Source: Rhodobacterales bacterium | GTDB lineage: Bacteria; Pseudomonadota; Alphaproteobacteria; Rhizobiales; Stappiaceae | Assembly: GCA_008107755.1 (NCBI GenBank) | Contig: VIRH01000093.1 | Span: 1 to 64,000 of the forward strand | Direction of reading: 5' to 3' | DNA length: 64,000 nt | In this document: piece after piece, positions 1 through 13,281 of the stretch | Numbering within the stretch: the stretch's first letter is position 1 | Layout of the letters: each line of letters begins with the position of its first letter | Notes under the pieces: model-generated | Told to the model about the DNA's origin: nothing | What the model saw: the letters and a program-made list of their open reading frames with translations, nothing else | Database searches by the model: none | Position numbers and translations under genes: made by a program

Positions 1-750
1 CCTTGTTTGAAAGATCAGCGTACCTGCGTAACTCTTAAAACCACCAAACACCCGAAAGTATCCGATGATCGCAAGGCCAACGCCGCCTACGCTTCCCTTC
101 CTTCATCATATCCAATTGTCAAAGAACCATTCGCGCTTTGCAAATGTGGCTTCAGGAGCCTCAACCGAAGACACCAGAACCTTCACCCGTTGCCGGGTCT
201 CAAGGACCAAGATGTCTGGTAGAACCAACAGCGAGGAGCGCCGTGTTGGCGGCGCCGCCGTCGATGGAGGGCGTTATACGCAGACCCCTTTTCGGAGTCA
301 ACAGACTTTGTCAAAAAAGATTCACATAATTGCGCACCATTCGATTTGCTGAATAATTTCAGATGGTTATCTTTGGTTCTAGCGTGCACTGCAGCAAGAT
401 CGTGCCGGAAACCCAGGATCGGATGTCCGGCGACCCTGCTGCCCTCGCCGGTCCGTTCCAGCCATTATATATAAGGCTCCCTCGTACCCCCGTATAAAAG
501 GCTCGAACACATCCCCGGCTGCCCCCTCCTCGGCGTACGCGTGACCACAGAACCGTCAAATTTCGAATTTACGCACGTTTGGTGCGGGAGAGAGTCGTGG
601 GACTCCGCATAGAAACAATTGACCTTTTTAACCAAACACTGCATTTAGCAGTCTCTGTTACGTTCGACGCTACCGATAGACAGTCCCTCGTCATAATGAT
701 GGGTGGCAGATACCGGCACGAACATTGTTTGAAGGACCGGACAGGTACAA
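1..750. other. Left-edge stretch without a convincing gene
   Basis: The small open frames here overlap on both strands and none has a good ribosome binding site or recognisable protein. The DNA is more AT-rich than the genes to the right. Two imperfect copies of a TATAA(AA)GGCTC motif lie about 24 bases apart at 470-479 and 493-504, inside a C-rich tract. The last part must contain the promoter and leader of the M23 peptidase gene. I could not match the region to a known RNA. Confidence 0.5.
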
Positions 751-2727
751 ATGCATTTTGGCCCGTTCCATAACTCACAAAGCCTCAGCGTCGAACTCGG
801 CGATGAACCTCCGCTCCGCGGCTATGAAGGCCGCAGCGGGATGTCGGATCGCCGCCAGGTTTCCCTGCGCTGGTTTACCGGAACCGTTCTCACCGGCGTG
901 ACCTCACTGGTTCTCATGGGCGGAGCCCTGATGGCCGCGTTCGACGGCCAGTACAGCGTCGCGGCGGCACCGTCCACCGAAGGTTATCTCGGCGACTTCG
1001 GCTCCGGCGGCATCGGGGGTCGCAAGGGCGACCGCATCCTGAAGACCGCTGCCGAATATTCCAGCAAGCACGAGATCGACGTCAATGTCGTCACCCGCGA
1101 GGGGGATCGCGACTTCATCCGGGTTCAGCCGCACACCTTCGTGAGCGCGACGCTTGCGACACGCAAGGATCCGGAGCTGGCCGACCGCATTCCCAAATTC
1201 AATCCGCTGAGCATGTTCGCCGACAACCAGGACGACGATGCGCCTTCGGCCTCCTCCGATGGAAGCACATCTTTGCTGGCCGATTCCCTTTATGGCGCGA
1301 AACTGGAAAACGAAGTCAGCATCAGCCTGATGCCCTTCCCGGAAAAGAGCGACGAGATCGACCCGGAAGAAACCCCGTCGGAAGCCCAGGTGGAAATGGC
1401 CGTGCGTGAAATCGCGCGCACCATGTCCATTGATGCTGTCGAAACCGCGGAAAAGACGCTGGTCGATCCGGCCAGGTTCGATTTCAATCTAGCCATGCAG
1501 CCGGACCTAGAACGCTACGCCGTGCGGATCACGCCGGAAAACGTCTCCTTTGTCTCCAAGCGCGATGAGGACATCCGATTTGCCGGAATGGACGAGAGCA
1601 TCGTGCCGGTCACGCAGGATCAGGATCTTGTCGACATCCTGATGGACTATGATGCGACCGAGGAAGAGGCCAAGACCATCGCCACCGCCTTCGACAGCGT
1701 GTTCGGCATTGCCGGGCTCAGCGACGGCCAGCGCCTTCGGATCGCCTATGCCCCCTCGCCGGAAAATCTCGAGCGCATGCGCCCGGAACGCGTCAGCCTT
1801 TATGCGGACACGGAGCATCTTGCGACCGTCGCCCGGTCCGACAGCGGAGAATATATCGAGGCGATGGAGCCGAGCAACTTCCTGGCCAACGCCTTTGCGG
1901 AGGCCGACCGCGTTTCCTATGGCGGACCGACGCCGACGATCTACGACAGCCTCTACCAGACAGCCCTGGAACAGGACATGCCCGGCGAGGTCATCGACGA
2001 TCTCGTGCGCATGTTCTCCTTCGACGTCGATTTCAACGCCCGTGTCCAGCCGGGGGACTCGCTCGATCTTTTCTTTACGGAGGGCGACGGGACCACCGCT
2101 CCGAAGATCCTCTATGCCGCGCTCAACACCGGCAGCAGCCAGCGTGAGTTCTACCGCTACCGCACACCGGACGACGGGGTGACGGATTACTACGACGCCT
2201 CCGGCCAGAGCGCGAAGAAATTCCTGATCCGCAAGCCACTCAACGGCGGCAAGTTCCGCTCCGGCTTCGGCATGCGCCGGCATCCCATTCACAAATACAC
2301 CAAGATGCACCGCGGTGTGGACTGGGCGGCTCCCCGCGGAACGCCGATCATGGCCGCCGGCAACGGCACCATCGTGAAGGCCGGCTGGAGCTCCGGCTAT
2401 GGCCGCCGTATCGAACTGCGCCATACCAACGGCTACACCACGACCTATAACCACATGACCGGCTTCGCCAAGGGCATCCAGCAAGGTGGACGCGTCTCGC
2501 AGGGCCAGATCATCGGCTATGTCGGTTCGACCGGCCTGTCGACCGGCCCGCACCTTCACTACGAAGTGCTGGTCAACGGACGTTACGTCGACCCGATGCG
2601 CATCAAACTGCCCAAGGGCCGCACGCTGGAAGGCGAGATCCGGGCCTCCTTTGAAGCCGAACGCTACCGTGTCGACGAGCTTCTGGAACGCGCCCGCAGA
2701 CCGTCGCGCGTCGCCGCGGTCAACTGA
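751..2727 (+). CDS. M23 family metallopeptidase, membrane-anchored
   Basis: Predicted cell-wall endopeptidase or divisome activator of 658 aa. One membrane segment lies at about residues 43-64. A long extracytoplasmic region follows, and a C-terminal M23 (LytM/peptidase) domain begins near residue 500. The zinc-site signatures are visible: H-R-G-V-D (HxxxD) and H-L-H-Y-E (HxH). The start at 751 keeps the N-terminal SLSVELGDEPPL segment that I recall as conserved in rhizobial homologues. A shorter start at 841 is possible, and neither has a strong Shine-Dalgarno sequence. The gene converges on clpB with a shared hairpin terminator between them. The family assignment is firm; whether it is an active hydrolase or a LytM activator is not decidable here. 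Confidence 0.9.
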   Translation: MHFGPFHNSQSLSVELGDEPPLRGYEGRSGMSDRRQVSLRWFTGTVLTGVTSLVLMGGALMAAFDGQYSVAAAPSTEGYLGDFGSGGIGGRKGDRILKTAAEYSSKHEIDVNVVTREGDRDFIRVQPHTFVSATLATRKDPELADRIPKFNPLSMFADNQDDDAPSASSDGSTSLLADSLYGAKLENEVSISLMPFPEKSDEIDPEETPSEAQVEMAVREIARTMSIDAVETAEKTLVDPARFDFNLAMQPDLERYAVRITPENVSFVSKRDEDIRFAGMDESIVPVTQDQDLVDILMDYDATEEEAKTIATAFDSVFGIAGLSDGQRLRIAYAPSPENLERMRPERVSLYADTEHLATVARSDSGEYIEAMEPSNFLANAFAEADRVSYGGPTPTIYDSLYQTALEQDMPGEVIDDLVRMFSFDVDFNARVQPGDSLDLFFTEGDGTTAPKILYAALNTGSSQREFYRYRTPDDGVTDYYDASGQSAKKFLIRKPLNGGKFRSGFGMRRHPIHKYTKMHRGVDWAAPRGTPIMAAGNGTIVKAGWSSGYGRRIELRHTNGYTTTYNHMTGFAKGIQQGGRVSQGQIIGYVGSTGLSTGPHLHYEVLVNGRYVDPMRIKLPKGRTLEGEIRASFEAERYRVDELLERARRPSRVAAVN

Positions 2728-2778
2728 GTGGAACCCCATCCGGCCAAGGCTGGTTGACGGCCGAATGACAGACAGACA

Positions 2779-2815
2779 AAAGCCCGCGGAACCGAAAGGT
2801 CCGCGGGCTTTTTCG
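2779..2815. terminator. Bidirectional intrinsic terminator between M23 gene and clpB
   Basis: A perfect 10-bp stem, AGCCCGCGGA (2781-2790) with TCCGCGGGCT (2800-2809), is followed by a T run on the + strand and preceded by A residues that give a T run on the other strand. It serves both converging genes. Confidence 0.85.
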
Positions 2816-2862
2816 TTTGAACCTGGAGGAGCTGCCCGTCCGGGCAGCCCCATTTGCGAGTG

Positions 2863-5460
<2,598 letters not shown>

Positions 5461-5574
5461 GAGCTAACTCCTGCCCGTTCTCTCCACCCGAAGCGTGGGG
5501 AACGTTTGAGATGCAGACCCCTGATGCGGGCATCTGCACGGCCCCGAAAACAAGGTCCCCGGCGCCGCACATTT

Positions 5575-5603
5575 TATATAGTGTTGCATTTTCACAACAA
5601 AAG
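5575..5603 (-). promoter_or_regulatory. Candidate clpB promoter
   Basis: Read on the minus strand, CTTTTG (5603-5598) is followed after 17 bases by TATATA (5580-5575), within aCTATATaa. This resembles the alphaproteobacterial RpoH pattern of a CTTG-like -35 and a CYTATnT-like -10. A second CTTGTTT (minus strand, beginning at 5554) with CCCGCAT 17 bases further on is an alternative. Heat-shock control is expected for clpB; the choice of site is inference. Confidence 0.4.
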
Positions 5604-5632
5604 CCCCTGAGCCGGAAAACAGCGCAACAAAA

Positions 5633-5666
5633 AGAAACGGCGCCCCGAAGGACGCCGTTTTTTTTC
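5633..5666. terminator. Intrinsic terminator after the DUF4167 gene
   Basis: The stem AAACGGCG (5635-5642) pairs with CGCCGTTT (5653-5660), with A/T runs on both sides. On the minus strand it ends the DUF4167 transcript before the clpB promoter. Confidence 0.85.
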
Positions 5667-5689
5667 ATATCTGCCTGTTTCCGGGCTGA

Positions 5690-6403
5690 CTATTCGCCAG
5701 CCGGAGCCTCAGCCGATGCTTCTTCGGTAGCCTTGGTCCGGCGCGGGCGTGTGGTCCGGCGCCGCGGCTTGGGCTGTTCCTCGTCGCTCTTGCCTTCGGC
5801 AGCAGCAGCCGGGGCCTCGCCGCCTTCGCTCGCCGTATCGGATGCGGCTTCCGCTGCGGCGCGACGTGGTGCGCGCGTCCGCGGCGTGCGGGCACGCCGG
5901 CGGGGCTTTTCCTCGCCATCACCGTCAGAGTCGGCCTTCTGGCCGGAGCCGTTCACCTGGCCTTCCTGATCAATGACAGGCATGTCCTCGATATAGGGCT
6001 GCGGGCTGTCCTCATCCAAGACTTCCCCTTTCGGAGAAACCGTCTCGGGCGCCGGACGCTCTGCGCCATTGGCGGGGCTTCCGGATCCGTTTGAGGCGGC
6101 GGCCTGCTCGTAATCATCGTCGGCGTCATTGCGGGACGACGGTTGTACGGCCGGCTGCTGCGGCTGAGCGGCAGCGACTATACGGAGATAGTGCTCCGCA
6201 TGCTGATTATAGTTCTCGGACATGACTCGATCGCCAGATGCCTGGGCATCGCGAGCGAGCTGCTGATACTTCTCCGCGATATGCATGGCAGTGCCGCGGA
6301 TCTTCACATCAGGACCGTTCGATTCGTAAGTCCGGGTTAACGGGTTGGGTCCTTTGCGGCCCCTTCCGCGCATACGCTTATTGCTTTGATTTCCTGGTCT
6401 CAT
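5690..6403 (-). CDS. DUF4167 domain-containing protein
   Basis: 237 aa. The N-terminal part, about residues 1-75 (RGRGRKGPNPL, then HIAEKYQQLARDAQASGDRV), is the conserved DUF4167 domain of alphaproteobacteria. The rest is low-complexity, acidic and proline-rich, ending in an Arg-rich tail (RRRARTPRTRAPRR and a KPRRRTTRPRRTKA stretch) that suggests nucleic-acid or ribosome association. The ATG at 6403 is preferred over an upstream one because the domain starts MRPGNQSNKR in relatives as I recall them. It lies downstream of prmC in a conserved order. Function is unknown. Confidence 0.88.
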   Translation of the reverse strand: MRPGNQSNKRMRGRGRKGPNPLTRTYESNGPDVKIRGTAMHIAEKYQQLARDAQASGDRVMSENYNQHAEHYLRIVAAAQPQQPAVQPSSRNDADDDYEQAAASNGSGSPANGAERPAPETVSPKGEVLDEDSPQPYIEDMPVIDQEGQVNGSGQKADSDGDGEEKPRRRARTPRTRAPRRAAAEAASDTASEGGEAPAAAAEGKSDEEQPKPRRRTTRPRRTKATEEASAEAPAGE

Positions 6404-6764
6404 CCTGCCGTTTTCTCTTGCGGAACGGCGGCCAGCGCAGGGCTGACCCAACATCGGAATTGCCTAAAACCGATACGAAAAACTTACCGAAACCAACAGT
6501 GCTGGTTAGCGGCTGTCATTGAAAACACACGCAACGCGTCACAGCCCGAAGGCCAACGCTTTTGGTTTTTTCTTCGACAGTCCGAAACACCGGAGCCCCA
6601 AATTGCAGCGGCTTCCATCACGCAGAAAATGCGCCTGTCACCACGCTGCCGGTTGCGTATGCCCCGCTGAATGCTGATAACATCTCCGGTTTCGGCGAGT
6701 TGAACCTAACCGTTTCCGTCCTGTTTTCCAAGTGCTTTTTCGGCTCGGGGGTAAAAGCGGAAAA
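6404..6764. other. Intergenic stretch upstream of the DUF4167 gene
   Basis: About 360 bases between prmC and the DUF4167 gene. Short frames here lack ribosome binding sites and family resemblance. It probably holds the DUF4167 promoter. I see no hairpin terminator or RNA motif I can name. Confidence 0.4.
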
Positions 6765-7607
6765 TCAACCTTTGATCGCGGTCACAACCCGATCGTTCCC
6801 ACCAAGATCCCGCGTCACCTCAACGTCAGCAAATCCTTGAGCAACAAGGATCTTTTCAAGATCTTGCGCCTGGTCGAAGCCTATTTCAAGGGCTATCCGG
6901 CCCTTCGGGCGGAGGACCCGCATGGCATCAGTGACAATACTTAGATAAGCATCCAATCCACTTTCCCCACCGTCAAGCGCGAGCAGCGGATCGTGCTGAA
7001 TCACTTCCCGATCAAGATCACGAAGAGCCTGCGACCGGATGTAGGGCGGATTGCTGATCACCCAGTCGAACCCGGCCCCGAAAGCGGACAGATAGTTGGC
7101 GCAGACAGCGGCAAACCGAGCATCAACCGCGTTGAGACGTGCATTGCCCGCAGCGCATTCCAGCGCCCTTTGCGAAATGTCGGACGCAACAGCGAAACTG
7201 GAGGGCCTCTCGGCGAGCAAAGTCACGGCAATTGCTCCGGTCCCGGTGCCGATGTCACACAGGACGAAAGGCTCGTCCGCTCCGGTTCTGCCCAAAACGG
7301 CATCGATCAGGGTTTCGGTATCGGGGCGCGGCTCCAGTGTTGCCTCGTTCAGCAGAAAAGGTCGGCCGTAGAACTCGCGTTCCCCCAGAATTCGCCCGAC
7401 CGGCATGCCCAAAAGACGCTGCTGTGCGAACGCCTCGGCCCTGTCGCCCGCGGCCTGCGCAACCTCGTCGTGTTCATTGAAGATCAGGTCCGCGGGGCGC
7501 ATCCCTGTCGCGGAAGAAACAAGCAGCCTTGCATCGAGTTCCGGCGTTGGAAGATCTGCAGCGCGGAACCGGTCGCGCACCAGCCTGTAGAGCTGACCGG
7601 CGCGCAT
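6765..7607 (-). CDS. prmC: Peptide chain release factor N5-glutamine methyltransferase
   Basis: Methylates the glutamine of the GGQ motif in release factors using S-adenosylmethionine. The 280-aa protein has the usual N-terminal helical domain and a Rossmann methyltransferase fold with motif I CDIGTGTGAI and the diagnostic catalytic NPPY (SNPPYIRSQ). It starts 2 bp after the prfA stop, so substrate and modifier are made from one message. Confidence 0.96.
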   Translation of the reverse strand: MRAGQLYRLVRDRFRAADLPTPELDARLLVSSATGMRPADLIFNEHDEVAQAAGDRAEAFAQQRLLGMPVGRILGEREFYGRPFLLNEATLEPRPDTETLIDAVLGRTGADEPFVLCDIGTGTGAIAVTLLAERPSSFAVASDISQRALECAAGNARLNAVDARFAAVCANYLSAFGAGFDWVISNPPYIRSQALRDLDREVIQHDPLLALDGGESGLDAYLSIVTDAMRVLRPKGRIALEIGFDQAQDLEKILVAQGFADVEVTRDLGGNDRVVTAIKG

Positions 7608-7609
7608 CG

Positions 7610-8683
7610 TCAGGCGACTTCCGAAGCCAGCAGGTTCGCCTGGTGATCCACGATCAGCGCGTCGATGACCTCGCCCAGGCCCTCGCCCGCCACGATCTGT
7701 TCCAGCTTGTACAAGGTGAGCCCGATCCGGTGATCGGTGACCCGTCCTTGCGGAAAGTTGTAGGTCCGGATGCGTTCCGACCGGTCGCCGGAACCGACCT
7801 GAAGCCGGCGCGCTTCGGTGCGTTCGCTCGCGGCCCGCTCGCGTTCCTCGTCGTAGATGCGAGCCCGCAGAAGCTGCATTGCCCGGGCCTTGTTCTTGTG
7901 CTGCGACCGTTCGTCCTGCACCGCGACGACGATGCCGGTCGGGATGTGCGTGATACGAACGGCGGAATCGGTCGTATTGACGTGCTGACCGCCGGCACCG
8001 GAGGCCCGGAACGTATCGATGCGCAAATCGCTTTCCTGGACGTCGACATCGACATCCTCCGCCTGCGGCAGAACCGCGACCGTCGCCGCGGACGTATGGA
8101 TGCGCCCGCCCGATTCGGTGGCAGGCACGCGCTGGACCCGGTGAACGCCGGATTCGAATTTCAGTTTGGCAAAGACATTCTCGCCGGAAACGGACGCGAT
8201 CACTTCCTTGTAGCCTCCGACCTCGCCCTCGCTCGCGGACAGGATCTCGACCTTCCAGCCACGCAGCTCCGCGTAGCGCTGGTACATGCGGAAAAGATCG
8301 CCCGCGAACAGCGCGGCTTCGTCGCCGCCCGTACCGGCCCGAACTTCCAGGATGGCGTCGTTGGCATCCGCTTCGTCCTTCGGCAGCAGGCCGATCTGAA
8401 CCTCCTGGGTCAGATCCTCGACCTTTCCCGAAAGCTCGTCCCGCTCCATTTCCGCCAGTTCGCGCATTTCGGCATCGGTCTGGGGATCGGCAAGCATTGC
8501 CTCGGCCCCCTCCAGTTCGTCCTCAGCCTTCTGAAGCGCGCGGATCTTCATGATCAGCGGTTCCAGCCCCGCGTATTCCCGTGACAGCTTCACATAGGCT
8601 GACGGATCAGGGCTTGCCGACATCAGATGTTCGATCTCGGCGAAGCGTGACAGCAGGTTGTCGAGTTTATGCCGCGCCAGCAT
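7610..8683 (-). CDS. prfA: Peptide chain release factor 1
   Basis: Recognises UAA and UAG stop codons and triggers peptide release. The 357-aa protein has the P-A-T tripeptide anticodon ([10 protein letters not shown]) that marks RF1 rather than RF2, and the catalytic GGQ loop ([16 protein letters not shown]). It lies between ptsP and prmC with short gaps, probably in one operon. Confidence 0.98.
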   Translation of the reverse strand: MLARHKLDNLLSRFAEIEHLMSASPDPSAYVKLSREYAGLEPLIMKIRALQKAEDELEGAEAMLADPQTDAEMRELAEMERDELSGKVEDLTQEVQIGLLPKDEADANDAILEVRAGTGGDEAALFAGDLFRMYQRYAELRGWKVEILSASEGEVGGYKEVIASVSGENVFAKLKFESGVHRVQRVPATESGGRIHTSAATVAVLPQAEDVDVDVQESDLRIDTFRASGAGGQHVNTTDSAVRITHIPTGIVVAVQDERSQHKNKARAMQLLRARIYDEERERAASERTEARRLQVGSGDRSERIRTYNFPQGRVTDHRIGLTLYKLEQIVAGEGLGEVIDALIVDHQANLLASEVA

Positions 8684-8737
8684 GAGCGCCGTTACTCCTA
8701 AAAAGCCCTCTTTCGGGGGTGATTGAGACCGCAGTCG

Positions 8738-11005
8738 CTAAAGCGCAACATCCGTTTCGTCGGCGAAGCGCTTCAGAGCGTCGCGGATATTGCTGTCGTC
8801 ATGCCCGGGTTCCAGCCGCGGCAACAGCCGTGCCGACAGGCGGCCCGCATCCAGCGTGCGCAGCATGGCCTTGACCGGACCCAGCGCGGACGGGGACATC
8901 GAAAGGTCCCTGAACCCGAGCCCGATCAGGGCCATTGCTTCCAGAGGCCGTCCGGCCAGCTCGCCGCACAACGTCACGGGAACATGAGCCTTATTTGCAG
9001 CATCGATGATGGATTTCAAGGCCCGCAGGAAGCCGACGCTCAAGGTGTCGAAGCGATCGGCAACGCGGGTATTGCCCCGGTCGGCCGCGCAGAAGAACTG
9101 GAAGAGATCGTTTGAGCCGACTGACACGAAGTCGACGAGCTCAAGCAACTCGTCCAGCTGGAAGAGCAGCGAGGGAACTTCGATCATGACACCGAGGCGG
9201 ATATTCTCCGGCACCGCGTGTCCGTGCCGGCGCAGGTGACGCACCTCCTTGTCGACGAACGACTTGGCCTGGCGAAACTCGTCGACGCACGCGACCATCG
9301 GAAACATCAGCTTCAGGTCCCGTCCGGCGGCCGCATGCAGAAGGGCGCGGATCTGCGTGCGCAGCAGCCCGGGACGGTCCAGACCGAGCCGGAGCGCCCG
9401 CCAGCCCATCGCCGGATTTTCCTCCTGGATGGAGCGCAGGTAAGGCAGCACCTTGTCGCCGCCGATATCCAGCGAACGGAAGGTCACCGGCCGGGTCTTC
9501 GCGGCATCGAGGATCTGATTGTACTGGGCCTGCTGCTCGTGCATGCGCGGAAAGGACGACGCGACCATGAACTGGAGTTCCGTGCGGAACAGGCCGACGC
9601 CGGCCGCACCCGATTCCTCCAGATGCGGAAGGTCGACCAGAAGGCCGGCATTCATCTGCAGCGTCATCTCGACGCCGTCCTTGGTCACGGATGGCTTGCC
9701 GCGCAGACGCCGGTACTGTGCCTGGCGGCGCGCCCGGAAACGAACCTTTTCCGCGTAGGCATTCTCGAGATCGACCGCCGGGCGCAGATGCACTTCGCCA
9801 CTGTCGCCGTCAACGATGATGGCATCGCCGCCGTCTGCGAGGCTGACGATGTCGTCCACCAGTCCGACCGTCGGAATGCCGAGGGCCCGGGCCACGATGG
9901 TCACGTGGCTCGTCGGGCCACCTTCTTCCAGAACCAGACCGCGGATCCTGTCGCGGCCGTAATCCAGAAGTTCGGCAGCCCCCATGTTGCGCGCGACAAT
10001 GATCGCGTCCTGAGGCAATTCGGCGACGCCCGGTCCGTGCTCCCGGCCCATGAGTTCCCGGATCAGCCGGTGCGCCAGATCGTCCAGATCGTGCAGCCGC
10101 TCACGCAGATACGGATCGGTCTGTCGCAGCATCCGCGCGCGCGTGTCGCTCTGCACTTTCTCGACAGCCGCCTCGGCGGTCAGACCGTTCTTGATCGCCT
10201 CTTCGATCTTGCGGATCCATCCCCGGTCATAGGCGAACATGCGATACGCCTCGAGCACCTCCCGGTGCTCACCGGTCGCCGCGATCTCGCCGCTCGCCAG
10301 AAGATCGTCGATCGACAGCCGCAGCCGGTTGATCGCCAGATCCAGACGCGATTTTTCCGTGTCCGTATCTTCGGCAATGAGGTTCGTGACGACAACGCGC
10401 GGCTCGTGCAGCACGACGTGGCCGAGGCCGACGCCTTCGGCCAGCCCCGCACCGACCGCCGTGATGGGCCGGGACAGGTCGAGACCCGTATCCTTCTGGG
10501 ATATCGCTTCCAGTTCGCCCGCCGCGACCATTTCGGCAATGACCATCGCGGTCGTCTGCAGGGCCTCGACCTCGTCTTCCAGATAGGTCCGGTGCGACTG
10601 GTTCTGAACGACGAGAACGCCGAGCGTGCGGCCCGCGCGCAGGATCGGCACGCCGAGAAACGAATTGTAGGCTTCTTCCCCGGTTTCCGGCAGATAGGCG
10701 AAGCCGGGGTGAGCGCTGGCGTTCGGAAGATTGAGCGGACGGGCTTCAGCCGCGATCAGGCCGACGAGACCCTGGCCGACGCGCAGCGAGGCGTTGTGCA
10801 CGGCTTCGCGCTTCAGGCCTTCGGTGGCGTAGAGTTCAAGGACGCCATCGGCACGCAGAATATAAACGGAACAGACTTCGGCAACCACGTTCGAGGCGAT
10901 CAGCACCACGATCTTGTCGAGTCGCTCCTGCGCCGTGATCGGCTCCGCCATGACCTCGCGAAGCCTGCGGAGCAGTAGGCGCGGTCCGGCTAAATTGCTG
11001 CGCAT
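8738..11005 (-). CDS. ptsP: Phosphoenolpyruvate-protein phosphotransferase of the nitrogen PTS (EI-Ntr)
   Basis: First phosphotransferase of the regulatory PTS-Ntr chain (PEP to EI-Ntr to NPr to EIIA-Ntr), which senses nitrogen and carbon state. 755 aa: an N-terminal GAF domain (about residues 20-170) separates it from the sugar-PTS enzyme I. The EI N-domain follows, with the phospho-histidine in GGPTSHVTIVAR, and the C-terminal TIM-barrel PEP-binding domain includes SVGSNDLFQF and the catalytic cysteine region VTLCGELAGRP. The position directly downstream of lysC is typical of Rhizobiales. Confidence 0.97.
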   Translation of the reverse strand: MRSNLAGPRLLLRRLREVMAEPITAQERLDKIVVLIASNVVAEVCSVYILRADGVLELYATEGLKREAVHNASLRVGQGLVGLIAAEARPLNLPNASAHPGFAYLPETGEEAYNSFLGVPILRAGRTLGVLVVQNQSHRTYLEDEVEALQTTAMVIAEMVAAGELEAISQKDTGLDLSRPITAVGAGLAEGVGLGHVVLHEPRVVVTNLIAEDTDTEKSRLDLAINRLRLSIDDLLASGEIAATGEHREVLEAYRMFAYDRGWIRKIEEAIKNGLTAEAAVEKVQSDTRARMLRQTDPYLRERLHDLDDLAHRLIRELMGREHGPGVAELPQDAIIVARNMGAAELLDYGRDRIRGLVLEEGGPTSHVTIVARALGIPTVGLVDDIVSLADGGDAIIVDGDSGEVHLRPAVDLENAYAEKVRFRARRQAQYRRLRGKPSVTKDGVEMTLQMNAGLLVDLPHLEESGAAGVGLFRTELQFMVASSFPRMHEQQAQYNQILDAAKTRPVTFRSLDIGGDKVLPYLRSIQEENPAMGWRALRLGLDRPGLLRTQIRALLHAAAGRDLKLMFPMVACVDEFRQAKSFVDKEVRHLRRHGHAVPENIRLGVMIEVPSLLFQLDELLELVDFVSVGSNDLFQFFCAADRGNTRVADRFDTLSVGFLRALKSIIDAANKAHVPVTLCGELAGRPLEAMALIGLGFRDLSMSPSALGPVKAMLRTLDAGRLSARLLPRLEPGHDDSNIRDALKRFADETDVAL

Positions 11006-11076
11006 TGCGCCCCCGTTGATCCCGCGTCAGGTTGGCGGCGGCACGATGATGTGCCGCAGCCCGATTGCCGGATAAA

Positions 11077-12327
11077 CTATCCGTCTAACCCGTATAGCGA
11101 ATGCAGAGTCCGCACCGCAAGTTCTGCGTAAGCGGAATCGATCAGGACGGAGATTTTGATTTCGGAGGTCGTGATCGCCCGGATGTTGATCCCCTTGGAC
11201 GCAAGACCGCGGAAACACTGCGCTGCGATCCCTGCGTGGGAGCGCATGCCGATGCCGATCACCGACACCTTGACGACATCCGAGGCGCCTTCCAGGTTCT
11301 GGAAACCGATCGCTTCGCGATTGTTCTCCAGCACTTGCCGGGCCCGCTCATAGTCGCTTTCCGGAACGGTGAACGTAATGTCTGTCGTCTTCCCGTCCGG
11401 GGAAATGTTCTGGACGATCATGTCCACGTTGATGCTGGCGTCGGCCAGCGGCCCGAACACGGTTTCCGCAACGCCCGGCTTGTCGGCCACGTCACGGAGA
11501 GAGATCTGGGCTTCGTCCTTGGCATAGGCGATGCCGGTGACAACCTGCTGTTCCACGAGTTCTTCCTCGTCGCAAATAAGAGTACCAATCGGCAGGCCGT
11601 TCTCCCCGACCTGCGGTGCTTCCGGATCGTCAAAACTGGAGCGCACGAATGTCCGGACCCCATGCACCATCGCCATTTCGACGGAGCGGACCTGAAGAAC
11701 CTTCGCCCCGAGCGACGCCATTTCCAGCATTTCCTCGAAGGACACCCGGTTCAGGCGCTGCGCCTTGGGCACGATGCGCGGGTCCGTGGTGTAGACGCCG
11801 TCGACATCGGTGTAGATGTCGCAGCGATCAGCCTTGATGGCCGCCGCGATCGCGACCGCGCTCGTGTCCGAACCGCCACGGCCCAGCGTCGAGATCCGGT
11901 TGTCCGGCGAAAGCCCCTGGAAACCGGCAAGTACGGCGACCTGTCCCTGTTCCAGACGCTCCACGAGGAACGACCCGTCGATGTCGCGGATGCGGGCCGC
12001 GCCATGGCTTTCGTCGGTCTTGATCGGAACCTGCCATCCCTGCCAGGAGCGGGCATTGACGCCCATGTCCTGAAGCACGATCGCCAGAAGTCCGGACGTC
12101 ACCTGTTCGCCGGAGGCGACAACGGCGTCATATTCCCGGGCATCGTGAAGAGGCGACGCTTCGCGGCAGAACTCGACCAGCTTGTTCGTCTGGCCGGCCA
12201 TTGCCGACACCACGACGGCAACCTGATGGCCGGCTTCCACTTCCCGTTTGACATGGCGCGCGACATTACGGATGCGATCGAGATCGGCAACCGAAGTCCC
12301 GCCAAATTTTAAAACCAGTCGGGCCAT
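11077..12327 (-). CDS. lysC: Aspartate kinase
   Basis: Phosphorylates L-aspartate, the first step towards lysine, threonine, methionine and diaminopimelate. The 416-aa protein begins [19 protein letters not shown] with the kinase signature KFGGTS, and carries two C-terminal ACT domains (about residues 265-410) for feedback inhibition. It diverges from ubiG; the 190-bp gap must hold both promoters. ptsP follows 71 bp downstream. Confidence 0.98.
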   Translation of the reverse strand: MARLVLKFGGTSVADLDRIRNVARHVKREVEAGHQVAVVVSAMAGQTNKLVEFCREASPLHDAREYDAVVASGEQVTSGLLAIVLQDMGVNARSWQGWQVPIKTDESHGAARIRDIDGSFLVERLEQGQVAVLAGFQGLSPDNRISTLGRGGSDTSAVAIAAAIKADRCDIYTDVDGVYTTDPRIVPKAQRLNRVSFEEMLEMASLGAKVLQVRSVEMAMVHGVRTFVRSSFDDPEAPQVGENGLPIGTLICDEEELVEQQVVTGIAYAKDEAQISLRDVADKPGVAETVFGPLADASINVDMIVQNISPDGKTTDITFTVPESDYERARQVLENNREAIGFQNLEGASDVVKVSVIGIGMRSHAGIAAQCFRGLASKGINIRAITTSEIKISVLIDSAYAELAVRTLHSLYGLDG

Positions 12328-12519
12328 ACCACTCGTAATCTTTTTATCGGTTCAAAAGGCGCCTTGCGCGCCGGATGGATCGGCGCACATGCATACAGTC
12401 TGTACCGCGTTGCTGCAATGGGCTCCCTTGACAAATGGCGCGGGAACTTGGATCGACAGCACAGAGCTGATTTTCCGGACGGATCGTCCGGCAACCGGGG
12501 GCATGAAAAGGATCGACCG

Positions 12520-13281
12520 ATGACAGTGAGGCCCGACGCCACACAAGGCACAATCGACAGTGAAGAGGTCGCCCGCTTTTCCGCAATGGCGCAGGACTGG
12601 TGGGACCCGACAGGCAAGTTCAAGCCGCTTCACAAGTTCAACCCGGTTCGCCTCTCCTACATCAAGCAGGAAGTCTGTCGCCAGTTTGGCCGCGACCCGA
12701 AGGCGGTCGACGCCTTCAAGGGCCTGCGGTTTCTGGACATCGGCTGCGGCGGCGGCCTGCTGAGCGAGCCCATGGCCCGGCTCGGCGCGGACGTCGTCGG
12801 GGCGGATCCGTCCGAGACCAACATCGAGATCGCGCGCCTCCACATGAAGACCTCCGGTCTGGAAATCGACTATCGCGCGGAAACCGCCGAGAGCCTTGCG
12901 GCGGCCGGCGAGAGCTTTGACGTCGTCCTGAACATGGAAGTGGTCGAGCACGTTGCCAACGCGCCCCTGTTCCTGAAATCGACGGCAGGAATGGTGCGGC
13001 CGGGCGGCCTGATGTTCGTTGCGACCATCAACCGCACGCTGAAAGCCTACGCCCTGGCGATCGTCGGCGCGGAATACGTGCTGCGGTGGCTGCCCAAGGG
13101 CACCCACAGCTACGAGAAACTGGTCCGACCCGGCGAGATCGAGGCACCGCTTGGCGAAGCTGGCCTGTCGATCGTCGACCGCCTCGGCGTCACCTTCAAT
13201 CCGCTGACCGACAGCTGGTCGCGCTCGCGCGACATGGACGTGAACTACATGATGCTGGCCGCCCGGGAGCAGGCTGAATGA
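12520..13281 (+). CDS. ubiG: Ubiquinone biosynthesis O-methyltransferase
   Basis: Catalyses the two SAM-dependent O-methylations in ubiquinone synthesis. 253 aa. Motif I is [20 protein letters not shown]; the UbiG-typical [16 protein letters not shown] lies near the N-terminus. The ATG at 12520 with AAAGGA upstream is chosen over earlier in-frame codons because the protein then starts like its family. Its stop overlaps the next gene's start as ATGA (13278-13281), indicating translational coupling. Confidence 0.96.
   Translation: MTVRPDATQGTIDSEEVARFSAMAQDWWDPTGKFKPLHKFNPVRLSYIKQEVCRQFGRDPKAVDAFKGLRFLDIGCGGGLLSEPMARLGADVVGADPSETNIEIARLHMKTSGLEIDYRAETAESLAAAGESFDVVLNMEVVEHVANAPLFLKSTAGMVRPGGLMFVATINRTLKAYALAIVGAEYVLRWLPKGTHSYEKLVRPGEIEAPLGEAGLSIVDRLGVTFNPLTDSWSRSRDMDVNYMMLAAREQAE

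Noticed and set aside
1507-2853. 448-aa open frame opposite the M23 peptidase gene
   Set aside because: Shadow frame crossing the shared terminator.
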